Source: Pseudofabraea citricarpa (taxonomy: Eukaryota; Ascomycota; Leotiomycetes; Helotiales; Dermateaceae). From it: 64,000 nucleotides of DNA. Below are positions 1 through 11,146 of this stretch, in pieces (the first letter of the stretch is position 1; every line of letters begins with the position of its first letter). A model generated the notes under the pieces. That model saw nothing but the letters and a program-made list of their open reading frames with translations. It was not told where the DNA came from and did not search any database. The DNA is taken from assembly GCA_029641185.1 (NCBI GenBank), contig JAPWGK010000007.1, positions 744,001-808,000 on the forward strand. Direction: 5' to 3'. A program made the position numbers and the translations under genes.

Positions 1-109
1 CGATGTCAAATTCACCCAACACTACGCGAGCCCAGTCCGCTCCTTCCCTCTGCGAAGACCAATCGGTCAACGGCAGGCGATATGTACAAAAATCACAGGC
101 CGTACACAT
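1..109 (-). CDS. possible exon of a gene running off the left edge
   Basis: Read on the minus strand from an ATG at 109, the frame stays open to the window edge (36 codons). It begins MCTACDFCTYRL and continues with the segments LTDWSSQ and ADWARVVLGEF. The mix of aromatic, charged and aliphatic residues looks coding. The frame is also open upstream of this ATG for some codons, so the true start or an upstream exon could lie higher. The plus strand is open here too, from an ATG at 3, so chance cannot be excluded. I do not recognise a family. Confidence 0.25.
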   Translation of the reverse strand, partial: MCTACDFCTYRLPLTDWSSQREGADWARVVLGEFDI

Positions 110-776
110 GAAGGTGTGGGCAGGTACCTGGCCTGATTTCTAGAATGTTATTTGCATTCTAGTTGTGCCAGGTTACTCATGTCACACTCTTTACGACTCT
201 TGACGAATACGTCTATCAGCTTCAAGGTTTACTCCTAGCGGTACTCAGCAGCTCTGCCAAGTGAAGACCGCTTGTCCATCACTGTGTTCTCTGCAGCTCA
301 ACTGCATGTAGGAATTCTCGTCTCGTTCGATTGTTCAAATCTTGCCACTTTCATTTGACTCTATATAGCAGTCGACAAAGTGCCAGCACGATACCTTGCA
401 AAGAGCACGAAAAAAAAGAGCCAAAGAGCATCAAGACTCCTGGCAATATGATATTGTTGATTGCTGGAGTAAGGAAGACATTGCTAAGTATGTAACATAA
501 GCGACCAGATCCTAGGGGTTTCTTTTTTCAAGGTGCATTTTCATGCCCGACAAAACAAGCCCATGATAATCTAGTCACCCTGCAGAAATAAACCACTTGG
601 ATATTCCTAAAGGTTGAGCAAAGCCATATTCGCGTAACATGCATAGCTAATTAAACGCAGTAAGCAAAAGAACAGAAAACTATATTCGTTATTTTTGTGC
701 GCCAATATCTATGAAGAACGCCTGTGCAGAGCGTTTCTTTCATGTTCCATGCCTAAGCCCATCACTGCTATATTCT
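110..776. other. intergenic, 3' flank of the epsin gene
   Basis: This stretch holds no supported gene. It is moderately AT-rich, with a short A run near 412-418. It presumably includes the 3' UTR of the minus-strand epsin gene that ends at 777. Confidence 0.5.
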
Positions 777-2523
777 TCATCCTAACAGATCGTCCAATCC
801 ATTGCCTAATTTCTGACCACCCTGTGGTTGGGCTGGTCGTTGCTGGGCAGGAGCGGGAGATGAAGTCGTGCCCCAAATGCCAGCACTAGCTTTCTCTTTT
901 GCCAACTGTCCTAAAGCTGGGCCTGCAGTTGGGGTGTTCGTCTTCTTGATTCCTGCACTTGCAGATGACCAGATTGAACCAAAAGCATCCCCACCCGATG
1001 GCTTAGCTGCAGGTGTTGGCTTCATTGTAGAGGCTGCTGATCCTGGCTTTTGCTGAGGCTGGGCAACTGGAACTTGAACTGAAGTGAAATAATTTGGCTG
1101 CGAGCCTTGGTAGGAGGTTGGCGCCGAAGGTGCTGCTGGTCGAGCCTGGGCAACGGCTGGTGGAGAGAATGCTGAATAGTTGATTGGAGTTGCGTTGCTA
1201 CTAGGTGCAGGTGAGATTGAAGAGAACCCGACCAAATCTGATAGGTTTGCCTGTTGTGGTGCGGATACTGGTTGCGGTGCAGCATATTGGGTATTGGAGG
1301 TCGTAGTAGCAGTGGGAGCTGCAATTCCAAAAGATGGTGCAGAAGTCTGGACCGAAGGTGTAGCTGATTGGAAGTCATCGAAATCGTCATCGTCGTCGTC
1401 TACTACATTATTGGCTGCAGCTGGCGCCACAACAGGAGCTGAAACTGGAATCGGATCGTCAAATGAGAACAAATCAACTTCGGGTTCTTTTTTCTTGGGA
1501 GGTTCGGGCTTCTTTGCAACTCTTTCCGTCTTTCGTCGGCTCGATGAAGATGTTTCTGCTTGTCTTCTTCCTGAAGCTGGTGCAGCTCCCTCGTCGTACT
1601 CGTCGTACTCTTCGAACCGATCCCTTCCACCACCGCCTCCACCACCTGACTCATTACGGCTTCCAGAATCCTGGAAATCGCTTGTTTGACCTCCGAAACC
1701 ACCTCCGTCGCCATAAACACCACCGCTATAGCCACCATATCCACCACCGCCACCCCCAGAGCCGCCCTCTTCGCTGCCAAACCCTCCATATCTGCTGCTG
1801 CTTGATAAACCACCTCCAAGACCTGCCCCTCCTTCAACACCCCCATATTTGTTCCTTGTAGCTCTTGCTTTCTTGCGTTCTGCACGAATCCGATCAACGT
1901 CGCTGAGAAGTTCCGCGAGTTCTTTGGCTCTGTTTCGAACATTTATACCTTGATCTTTCCCATTCTGGTCGATGAAGTGGAATTGTCTCAACATTTTGAG
2001 GAGTGTAAGATGAGATCGCGCATCGTCAATGACTCTCTCAGATCCGTTCTTGATCAAGAATTCCAGGAGTTGTAGCCCTTTGTATATTTGCCTCCATTCC
2101 TCTGCGGCCTTCTCGGTGAATCGCTTGTAAATCATGGGCATAATCTCATTGAGTAGCTGACTGAGGCACTGATTAGCATTTATATCATAAGTGCGTGCAC
2201 ATCTACTAACTAGTTATATGTTCCGTTGGCAATCTCTTGCATCTGACTAGTCGGGCAACCCCACGGTTCGTTATTCGTAGCTTCTCGAACCTAGAATAAA
2301 TATGAGACGAAGCTCTTAGGACCAGGAAGAAGACACATACCTTCGCCTCCATCTCAGTGTAGTTCATGACGGCTAAGAAAGTAAATATAAGCATCCATCT
2401 GCCAACGCGCATGTGGCCATGCTGGCATTCTCAAAACCTACCATTTTGGACCTTGCGAACACCAGCCTTGATGTCGTACAAGCTCAAATTGGCTGCCGCC
2501 TCCTTCAGGGTATTGAGATCCAT
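777..2523 (-). CDS. ENT3: epsin, Ent3-like ENTH-domain clathrin adaptor
   Basis: Four exons on the minus strand: 2442-2523, 2341-2372, 2211-2290 and 777-2160. They give 525 residues. The start MDLNTLKEAAANLS and the following segment up to about residue 150 (including EPWGCPTSQMQEIA and LLEFLIKNGSERV) form an ENTH domain, which binds phosphoinositides. The tail is low complexity: a Gly/Tyr-rich stretch, an Arg/Lys/Glu patch, an acidic-Phe element (DDDDFDDFQS) typical of gamma-ear (Gga/AP-1) ligands, Gln/Pro/Ala-rich sequence, and a terminal LDDLLG that resembles a clathrin box. No ubiquitin-interacting motif is evident, which favours the Ent3 class over Ent1/2. It is expected to act in trafficking between Golgi and endosomes. 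The three small 5' exons are typical of fungal ENTH genes. The family call is firm; the Ent3 assignment is likely. Confidence 0.9.
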
Positions 2524-3484
2524 GGTAGGAGCTGGTATCTATGGCGGGGTTTGTGAAGTTGTAGAAAGTTGCGATTGGAATGGGTGCGGAGGAGTTGTGG
2601 CCGTATCGAGTAACGTAAGGAGATCCCAGCGAGCCGATCTTGGGTGGCCGGGATTCTGTATCACGTGAGCTGACACTTAGTTGAATAGTGAGGTCTGGAT
2701 GTGTTTGGATGTGTTTCGAGTGACCTAGAGGTGTATTGTGTGAATAACGCAAGTGAATCATAGTACGTAATAGGGTCTAGGAATCAAGCTGGCAATGTCA
2801 ATTGTTGAAGCTTCTGGCTTTGGCAGACTCCCATAGCAACATTAGCCCCTGTTCGCTTCGTTGTCCCCTAAAAGCTCAGAGCAGGGAGAATCAGAAAAGA
2901 ATTTCCACCACCTCATCACACACTCATCACTGTACAACAGCATCTGCGAGCCCATCTTCTCTTTTATCATCTGTCCTTTGCCTGTATTATACACGGATCC
3001 TCTGTCTTCTCCTCCATACTTGTACAACCAATAGTCTTTAAAGGTACGCCGATTGCAAGAGCTCCGTGGCAAGCCACCGGCCAAGTACGGTAGACGTGAG
3101 CTTGACGTGATTATTCAGGATGAGCCAGCGGTGGACAATGATCTGGTCTTGAAGCAGGCTGTAGAGCTCTTCGGATTGCGCCGTGTCCATTGCTGTCCTC
3201 TTCCTCCTGTCACCTCTTGTTCCCGTTCCCTGAATGCTGCCAAAAGCCGGTCTAGGTTAGCAGAGCTGGGGGAGAGCTGGTCATCATCACTGGCTTCCTT
3301 CCGGCTCTGAGGTTCCCTACCAGTACTTTACTCCCTACGTACTGCACTTGGACTCTGCCTGGCTCAGATGCCATCATGTCTCCGCTCCTTCGCCCTCTCT
3401 CCCCTAGGCGCTGCGTCCCGTGCTGGGATTGGTTCGGACTGACGTGTGTTGGAGTTTTAGGTCCCCCAACTCGCTTACCGAAAA
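2524..3484. other. intergenic between divergent epsin and cyclophilin genes
   Basis: The region should carry both promoters. Pyrimidine-rich blocks occur around 2885-3045 and just upstream of the cyclophilin start. A stretch at about 3044-3190 is open on the plus strand with a charged, coding-like composition but has no ATG and no clear splice partners; it is discussed as a finding. Confidence 0.4.
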
Positions 3485-4551
3485 ATGCCCCTCCTTATGA
3501 AAAGCCTACGACCCCACCTTGCTTCTAACTTCTTGATCAACAAACCACTCTCACAAACCACCTTCAAACACTTCCACGCATCAACCGCTAACATGGCCAT
3601 CAAGACGTGAGTCCTCAATGATTCCCGTATCACAGTCCCGTTCAATTCGTGCTAACATCAACAGCTTCTTCGACGTTACCTGGGAGGGCCCAGTCCTCGA
3701 CGCTGCTGGAAAGCAGACCTCAAAGGTTGCTGGTAAGTCACCCTCACCTTCACCCAAGATCCTCATCCTCAGCGAGGCATTGGAGCATCGCGAGATCGAT
3801 CATCCTAATGGTCGATGGCGATGTTTGGGCAGCTCCAGTGCAAGTGATGAGCTGTTCATCCATCGCTTGCCCCTATGTTTTGATGTTGGGAATGTTCGCA
3901 GTCGTCCGATCTGACGGAGCCCGCGACCCCTCATTTCGTACCCCTCCATCCAAAGGCTAACCTGCCACCCACCTCAGAGCAATCCGGTCGCATCAACTTC
4001 CTTCTTTACGATGATGTCGTCCCAAAGACCGCCGAGAACTTCCGCGCTCTCTGCACTGGCGAGAAGGGTTTCGGATACTCTGGATCTGCTTTCCACCGTA
4101 TCATTCCCCAATTCATGCTCCAAGGTGGTGACTTCACCCGTGGCAACGTACGCGCTCCAAGCCCTCCCCTAGACGCAACAAAGCTGACGAGTATATAGGG
4201 TACCGGTGGAAAGTCAATCTACGGTGAGAAGTTTGCCGATGAGAACTTCTCTCGCAAGCACACCAAGCCCGGACTTTTGTCCATGGCCAACGCTGGACCA
4301 AACACGTAAGTGAAATCGTCATTGATGCACTCCTTGGCACGTAACTAACATCGATCGATAATAGCAACGGCTCCCAATTCTTCATCACCACCGTTGTCAC
4401 CAGCTGGCTCGATGGCAAGCACGTTGTCTTCGGTGAGGTCGCTGACCAAGAGTCCTTGAACATTGTCAAGGCTCTCGAGGCCACTGGATCCGGCAGCGGA
4501 AAGGTTAACTACAACAAGAAGCCAACCATTGTCAAGTCCGGTGTCTTGTAA
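3485..4551 (+). CDS. cyclophilin A-type peptidyl-prolyl isomerase, mitochondrial and cytosolic forms
   Basis: Five exons (3485-3606, 3665-3732, 3978-4147, 4199-4305, 4365-4551) encode 217 residues from the first ATG. Residues 1-36 are basic, Ser/Thr-rich and lack acidic residues, as in a mitochondrial presequence. A second in-frame ATG at 3593 opens the usual cytosolic start [13 protein letters not shown], giving 181 residues. The catalytic and cyclosporin-binding signatures are present: [29 protein letters not shown] and [10 protein letters not shown] (the Trp is the cyclosporin contact). The enzyme catalyses cis-trans isomerisation of prolyl bonds. One gene making both mitochondrial and cytosolic cyclophilin is known in Neurospora crassa, and this architecture matches. 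The second intron (245 nt) is longer than the others (51-59 nt). It converges on the RPC34 gene. Confidence 0.95.
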
Positions 4552-5469
4552 ATTACTTCTCTAGCTTTGTTCTGATGGGGAGGATTGATCTCCACCATGG
4601 AAGTCACACTCAAGAAGAATTAGACTAGAATCTTTTTCATCTGTGAACTGTGATGGACATGGTAGGGTGGAGCGGAGGAAGTTTCATGATGTTCTCAAAA
4701 ATCAACTGATTGCAACTTTCAAATACGTGCCCTCTTGCTTGCTCGTGCAAACCCCTTGCTTTGTTGCAAGGCCGTGAGAATAAACATGAAGATCGTCGCA
4801 ATGTTGCCTTCCCCAGATCCTTAACTCTTATCAACAACAGCCAATTCGTCAATTGCCCTTCACAAGTGAACTCTACCTGCACCATCTAACTCTCCATCTT
4901 ATCATTCGTCATCGCAACCCTCTCCACAAAAATTGGCCCATCTCCCAGCTCCGGCCCGAACCGTTGTTTATCATTGATCTCGATAAACCAAGCCATGGGT
5001 ATGAGAGAGACGGCCCATTGTAGATGCACAACATCACAATACACGTAGGCTCAAGATCAGAGACAATGGAGATAAAGATAAAGATAGAGGTAGAGGTAGA
5101 GGTAGATTACGATGTTTGTCTATCCGAGTCTTGTCTCTATGTGACTAGCTCTACCAAAGAATTTCTTTCCTCTCTTGCTTCTTCCGCCCATGGTATCTAT
5201 CTATCAATCGTATTTTCCATTCCATTTGCCAGCCCAGCCAGCCCGCGGACCCAGACCCAAACCCAAACACCGACGACACCGAGACCGAGACCGAACTCCA
5301 AAAGCAGAGACGAAAGAAGGAGAAGTAAAATCAGACGGCGCTCTCCTTTTCCCGTTTTCCCTGCCAGACCAATCGCTATGCTTTGATGTTACGCTATGCT
5401 GTCCAGATAAACCGCGAGATTCTTTGCTCTTTTCTCGCATCTTCTTCTTCTTCTTTTCTTCTTCTTCTT
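4552..5469. other. intergenic between convergent cyclophilin and RPC34 genes
   Basis: It contains the 3' UTRs of both neighbours. Simple repeats are visible: AGAGGT units near 5086-5106, a GAGACC/ACCCAA-type repeat near 5250-5295, and a CTT tract at 5441-5470 abutting the RPC34 stop. No gene is supported. Confidence 0.5.
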
Positions 5470-5470
5470 C
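5441..5470. repeat. CTT/GAA microsatellite
   Basis: An interrupted run of CTT triplets lies immediately downstream (minus strand) of the RPC34 stop codon at 5470-5472, so it falls in that gene's 3' UTR. Confidence 0.8.
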
Positions 5471-6656
5471 TATATGTCAAGCCATTCTTTAAAGTATTCA
5501 CAATTGCTTGGTCCGACGGGTCCTCCTTCCTCACAGAGGTCGAAGACAGGGCACCGTCCGCAGGGAGCTTCTGTCAATCCGTTGCTACCGCCACCGATCT
5601 CCCCTCGCATCTCGAGCTCGGTTTCTCGAAAGCTCTTGCGAACGGCTTTGTATGCTACACCTTCGGGGCCGGAGACGATCTGCTCAATTCGGTTATCGAA
5701 CATGAGGATATCGAGCAGTTGTTGAATGTCGGTCGCTGGGAGGGTTACGGAAGTAATTGGGGAGTTTTCAATGAAGATTGTTAGTTCAGACAAGGTTGGG
5801 TATTTTTGGTAGCCTGGTGGCATGGGCAACAAGCGATTGTACTCTCGACGAGCAGCGACGAGTTCTTCGGGTTCACCTGCACTTGGCTTGGATAAGGATT
5901 TGTCGCGGAGAGCTTTCGCTTCTTCGGCCGAGACCCTCTTTGTCTTCTTTGGCTCTTTGCGGAGACTGCTCGAGCTGGCTCGGTAGAAAGTCTTTGCGGC
6001 GATATAGTTGTAGAGCACATCCATCAACATAGAAATAAACTCTTCGTCTAGTTCGCTGTCTGTGTACCAACTTCCACCCGTAGCTCGATCAGATGGTCGG
6101 ATGCTCGATTTGATGTACATCTTCCTATGGGGATTATCAACCGTCTTCATGTCTGAGATCATGTTCTTGGTCTCCAGGTGCTTGATACAAGCTCGGAATA
6201 CAGCATCGTGAAGCTGTGTCTTGGCTTTGATGGTCTTGGACCAGATTCCATCCGCCGAAGCATTATCAATTAATTGATAGACCATTTCTTGTTCCGTCGT
6301 GAGACTGCGGTATCTGTTGGACGAAACTAGTCAGTAAGACCCATTGCAGAAGACGAGGAATACACAGACTTGGCCGCATCTTCCTTTGCGCGGACATTCC
6401 ATCCTATGCCATCCGAGTCGTGAAAGATCCAAAGCAGCTTCTCATTCACCAGACCCTGTGCAACCTGCAGCGCGAGATTGATGTCATCGTCGGGGATGAT
6501 CTCGAAATCGAGCAGGTCCTGTTGTCGGAATCCTCTGTGGGCATCGGGGCTGGTCGAGCAAGCGGTATAGAGAGCTTTCTTCAAGGCTGTGATATCGTTT
6601 TCTGGGGGCGGCGCTGGGACCTGCGCAGCAGGTGCTGCTGAACTACTGGAAGCCAT
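5470..6656 (-). CDS. RPC34: RNA polymerase III subunit RPC34/RPC6
   Basis: Two exons, 6370-6656 and 5470-6313, encode 376 residues. The start is the ATG at 6656 (MASSSSAAPAAQ); the frame extends upstream only through non-ATG codons. The body contains tandem winged-helix regions, with recognisable family segments KKALYTACS, VYQLIDNASADGIWSKTIKAKT, DNPHRKMYI and ATGGSWYTDSELDEEF. The C-terminal part carries CGRCPVFDLC followed by a further Cys twelve residues on, matching the four cysteines that bind a 4Fe-4S cluster in human RPC6. The subunit belongs to the RPC82/RPC34/RPC31 subcomplex, which helps initiation through TFIIIB. The intron donor is GTCTGT, a minor variant, but it is the only junction that restores AKYRSL across the boundary. 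Confidence 0.93.
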
Positions 6657-8143
6657 CTTTTGCGACGTTGGCAAATGATTACTGGCTACGAGAGGTGCAT
6701 TGAGTGGGTTACGAGGCAGTGGATGTGGGGAAGTTGCGTCGCGGATTGGGGAGTTTGAATTTAGAGGTGACTCGAAGTTTTGGAGAGATTCTTTTGGAGG
6801 GGTCGGTGAGGTGGAAATTTTACGCGGCGAGGCTACAGGTGCCTCGGCTGCGCTTGCTAGCTAGCTAGCTAGCTCTTTGTACCAATCTCCTCTGATTGAT
6901 TAATGTTCTTGTGCTATATCAGTCAATTTAGTCTTGATTGCCTTATTGCTATTGTAGAACTTAAATTTGGGATTTTCCCTTCCAACCCCACCCGGAAAAC
7001 CAATGTTTTACTGTTCCTAACACGGCTCTGGTATTTGTAGCCGCTACCTTACTTCAGCTTTAATGAACACTAATTAAAGTATAGATTTGCAATAGGGCAG
7101 CTAGCTAACTTTACTCACACGTCTATTATTGAATCGTATTAAGTGAATCTGACATATTCTTTAGGCGGAAACCAAGTCTCAACTTCCTTCACACAAGCCC
7201 ATCCTACCTACAAAACACTCACTCATTTACAAACTATAACATTGTTGAAGTACTAACAGGAGATGGTTTGGTTTAAAGAAATCTTTCGGTTACGAAATTG
7301 TCAATGTAGAATAGAAGGGGGGAGCGAGGGAGTAAAGGCGGAAAGGATAATATCTTTCTTTCTCCTAGCTAGACTTCGACTCTCACTTGAAGGGTAACAA
7401 CATGGCCAAATCACCAATCAAAAACGTAGAAGGGACCCTTCCTTTATTCTTTCATTCTGTCTTTCATTTCCTCTTCTCTCTACCTATAGGTATCCCAAAT
7501 CCCAGATCCCAAATCCCAAATCCCAAACCTAAGCGAGTTGGATCTGTCTCTGATCTGATCTGTACGAACGACGGCATGGTATCTAATCACTCTAAGCCAA
7601 AAGCAACAGCAGAAAAACAAAACCCACCGCCCCAAAAAACAAACGACGTGACACGAAAAACCCACAGAGCACAACAAAGCACAGTACCTAGGTAGACACA
7701 AGGGCCCTCCCTCAAGAAATAAATATACTAATTTACAAGAAGAAAAGTGTAATCCAAGACTCTGAAGGCCCGAGATCTTATCCAAATTAAGACCTGGTTT
7801 AGTGTCCAAACAAAGTTTTCTCCCCTCAGACAGAAAGGAGGCCAACCATCAGCCTGAGCCAGTTTTATATGTACTGCAAAAAAGAAGTTGCAGCTGGTTG
7901 TATAATAGAAAAAACGTATCCCGCCTACACCCTTGTTCATCCAAATACCGTCTTCGTTCGTTCGTATCTTCCTGTTTGACTCCTGATGCTTGGTGGGGAA
8001 AAAGAGGGAAAAAATGACATCTGGTCGTAAAAGCCCTCATGCTCATGCGATGCGTATATAAAAAGGCCCCAGGAAGGAAATAAGGAATCCGCTATACAAA
8101 AAATGGCACGCTCCTTGGGGAAATAGAATGCTCAATAAGGCAA
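6657..8143. other. intergenic between RPC34 promoter and SPA2 3' end
   Basis: It holds a GCTA tandem repeat near 6856-6873 and a run of near-identical heptamers (ATCCCAA/ATCCCAG) around 7494-7530. The 7.1-8.1 kb part is AT-rich and has a 3' UTR character. No gene is supported. Confidence 0.45.
7494..7530. repeat. short tandem heptamer repeat
   Basis: Five tandem units of ATCCCAA or close variants are visible by eye. It sits in the gene-free stretch between RPC34 and SPA2. Confidence 0.75.
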
Positions 8144-11100
8144 TCATGAGAAATCTTCATCTCCGTCGCCATCTCCTCCTCCATCGATAACATCAACTCG
8201 TAATACGAGCTCTTTGGTCTCGCGTGCAATCTCGAATGCGATAGGAGGTAGGCTTTGGTTCCAGGCTCTCCAGGCCCTCTCGCCTTCGTCGTCGTCTCTT
8301 CCTTCATCGGCAATATCTCTGCCTTGTTCACCAGCCTCTAGTAATCGCTCTCTGCAGTTCGATAGCTTTCTGAGAATAGGTTCACCCTGTGTCCTGAGTG
8401 CGGAGTTGCCAGTGGAAGACATTGCCGTCTCAGTAGAAGAAACGACCTTGCCAACAACATCGGCAATAGCTGTGATTTGGTTAGAAATGGCAGTTATGCC
8501 AGCCTCAGAGCGGATTGAGGATACAAGGGACTGGATAGTCTGCACAAGAACGGCCGTTTGATCTTCAAGATAAATCTGCGAACGTTAGTATTTACTCAAA
8601 GTGTCAAAAGTTTAAACGTACCTTCAACTCTTCGACATCAGTATCGTCCGTCCTGATGCCAAAGCCTGTGCCCATAGGTGCTAGAGGAAGAATTTTGTTG
8701 CCGTTTGTGTAGTTCAGGCCGCTTGGAGCCCCTCTCGACATAGGTCTTCCTCCCCAACCACCTTTGCTTGTGCTTCTGGGTCGCATGTTTGACATTCCAG
8801 ATTCACGAGGAGAATTGATTGGGCTGTACATGGAAGAATCCGCGCTTGAGCGATCGTTTCTCATCCCCATAAAGACAGGCGGTGGTGCCATGTTGGTGGT
8901 GTTGTTGTTGTTGTTGTTGTTGTCTTGGGAGACATCTCGAACTGGGAAGAAACCCGTAGTATCGACTGGAGCAAGATTTCCGTCGTCATCATCTTCTAGT
9001 TCTCCAGCTGGAGTCGGTCGAATCTTGACCGTTCGGACAAGTTCCACGACTGCAGCTGTGAGATGCGAGGCTGCAGCATCAAGTAGTGAGACTGGAGATA
9101 GGCCGCTGGAGCCTGCAAAGTTCTTTGACGCTGTGATAAGATTGTTGGCCGTCGCTGATACTCGTGACTTCAGCTTCGCCTGTTGTTGCATCATATCGTC
9201 GTCATTTGACGGGCTTTCATCGATATCCTGTGTAATCCTCCGCACATTTACAATAACAGACTTCATGTACTCGGTAACTCGTACCGGATCATCTGTCCGT
9301 GCTGTTCGCAAGAGCTCATCGATCGAGATCTGGAACTTGGTGACGTGCACGTCCTTGACTAGACCGTTCTCTTGGGTAAACCCGCTATCCTTAGCATACT
9401 TAGCCGCATCTTGCTGAATTGTCAAGCCAATAGAGGATGCCCGTAGGCTGCGTAACTGTGTTTTCGTTCTTGCATAACGGTTTCTCCAATCCTTGACCTC
9501 TTCCTCTAGTTTGTTGATGGTGTTGCTTAGTTGCTCTTCCCGCTCGTACGATGCACCACTCCTTTCAGAAAGTACTCGCATCTCTCTCAAGAACTCTTGA
9601 GCTTCTCGGCGAACGTCGTCTGTGACTTGTTGTTGTTCCCGGATTTCCTCTCGAAGTTCCTCGTTTTCTAGCTGAAGATCAGCATCAGCTAGACTTTTAT
9701 TGCCTTTTCCAATGCCACCTCCGTTCGCTCGCAGCTCTTCGATCTGTGCGCGCAATTCTCTTTCCGTGTTTACCTCTGCGGCTCTCGAACGATCTAATTC
9801 GGATTGCAGGGTATCATTTAGATTCTGTGCATCTGCAACTGCATTTTCCAGGCTTGTCTTCATGTCTTGCCATTCCTTCTTCTCTAAATTCGAAGCGGTT
9901 GATCGATTTCGTTCACCATCCATAGCGTTCATAAGCTCGTCGTCTTTCTGCTTGAGAGCATCCTCCATCGCGTCAAGCTTCTGTCGCAGTTCAGCAACTT
10001 GAGCTTGGTAGTCATCAATAAGCTTCTTATCAGTCTGCACAAGATTTGTCAGTATATATCAATTTAAAGTTATGGGCAACTCACCTCTGAGCCTCCCGAA
10101 CTCTTCCCAGCAGAGCTTCTGTTTCGGCCAGCTGCCCCTTCTAGTCCAAAAGCATTGCCGTCGTCTTCTTCGTCATCTTCTCCGCCCGTTTGCTCATCAT
10201 CGTCCTCCACCATTGTGCTTTTATTAGGAACGATCGTATTACTCTGGAAAGTCTTTGGTGTAGGCCGCCCGTAATCGTTCGGGGGCATGCCGGGAGATGG
10301 CGGGACAGCGCCATTCGGGGGGCCCATTCGTGGTCCATTTCGAGACTCACTTCGCGCTGAGAAGCCAGCAACGGAACTTGCATCAGATGGGCGGCGCATA
10401 CGAGGAGCTCCGTTTACTGGCGTGCCATTTCCGGTACGGCTAGGAGGTCCTCGCATAGAGTTGGCAGGACTGCCCACGCGGCTTAAATCACCTCCTGCAA
10501 AACGAGGAAACCTCCGCTCGAGTTCGTAGAAGACATCTGTAGCGAGATCTCGAAATCTAGGCGGGGGAAGAGTTGATAGCTTTTGCCGCGCCTGGTTCCG
10601 CTTCGGGTGGAAATTCTTCTCTGGTAAGAGGTATGGCGGCGGAGCTGCTTCAGGTCCACCATTTGGCGTTCTCCTCCCATTCTGCTGTCTCCTGAGAAGT
10701 TCGTCAAATACGTCGGTGCTCAATTCTTGAAATTGGACCGAGGAAAGTCGTAGTAATTTATCTCGCGCTCGATTCGGTCTTGGGTTCCCCTTCTCGTCCC
10801 TCAAGGACTGGGCTAGATATCTTTTTAACGAGATGTAGTGTTCCGACAATATAGCTTCGAACTGTTCGTTCGTCATAGACATCTTCCTCCCTCCCGTGGT
10901 GCCCAGACTCGACCTCGCTATGGAACTCGGGGGTGATGGCCCTCCTGCTGGGCTCCCCGCTCTGGGGGGAAACGCTCCGTTCATGGTTCCGTTCGAGCCA
11001 CTCGATACTGGCGGTGAGGCAAGCTGGCCGCGGTTCATAGGGTTTGGCGAGTAGAGCGATTCGTTGTCGTTGTTGTATTTCGATATTCCGGACCATTCAC

Positions 11101-11146
11101 TACCACCTACTGACACTGGCGACATGGGGCCATTGCGACCATTCAT
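8144..11146 (-). CDS. SPA2: Spa2-like polarisome scaffold
   Basis: Three exons (10085-11146, 8622-10034, 8144-8575) encode 968 residues. After a low-complexity Gly/Ser/Pro leader, two Spa2-homology repeats occur at about residues 95-160 and 176-213, each with the pattern RxKLxxLxxxxFxxLxTDVFxEL (for example QFQELSTDVFDEL and RFRDLATDVFYEL). An acidic patch (EDDDEQTGGEDDEEDD) precedes a long coiled coil at about 355-560. A conserved middle region around FTQENGLVKDVHVTKFQ and a C-terminal helical region with IYLEDQTAVLVQTIQSLV complete the protein. Spa2 organises formins, Cdc42 effectors and MAP kinase kinases at the hyphal tip. The C-terminus ends in an acidic Gly/Asp tail. The splice junctions restore VEELK-IYLEDQT and GGSE-TDKKLID. 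Confidence 0.93.

Noticed and set aside
1180..1942. Long open frames antisense and out of frame within the epsin tail
   Set aside because: They are shadows of the Gly/Ser/Gln-rich repeat coding of the epsin gene and show matching low-complexity composition.
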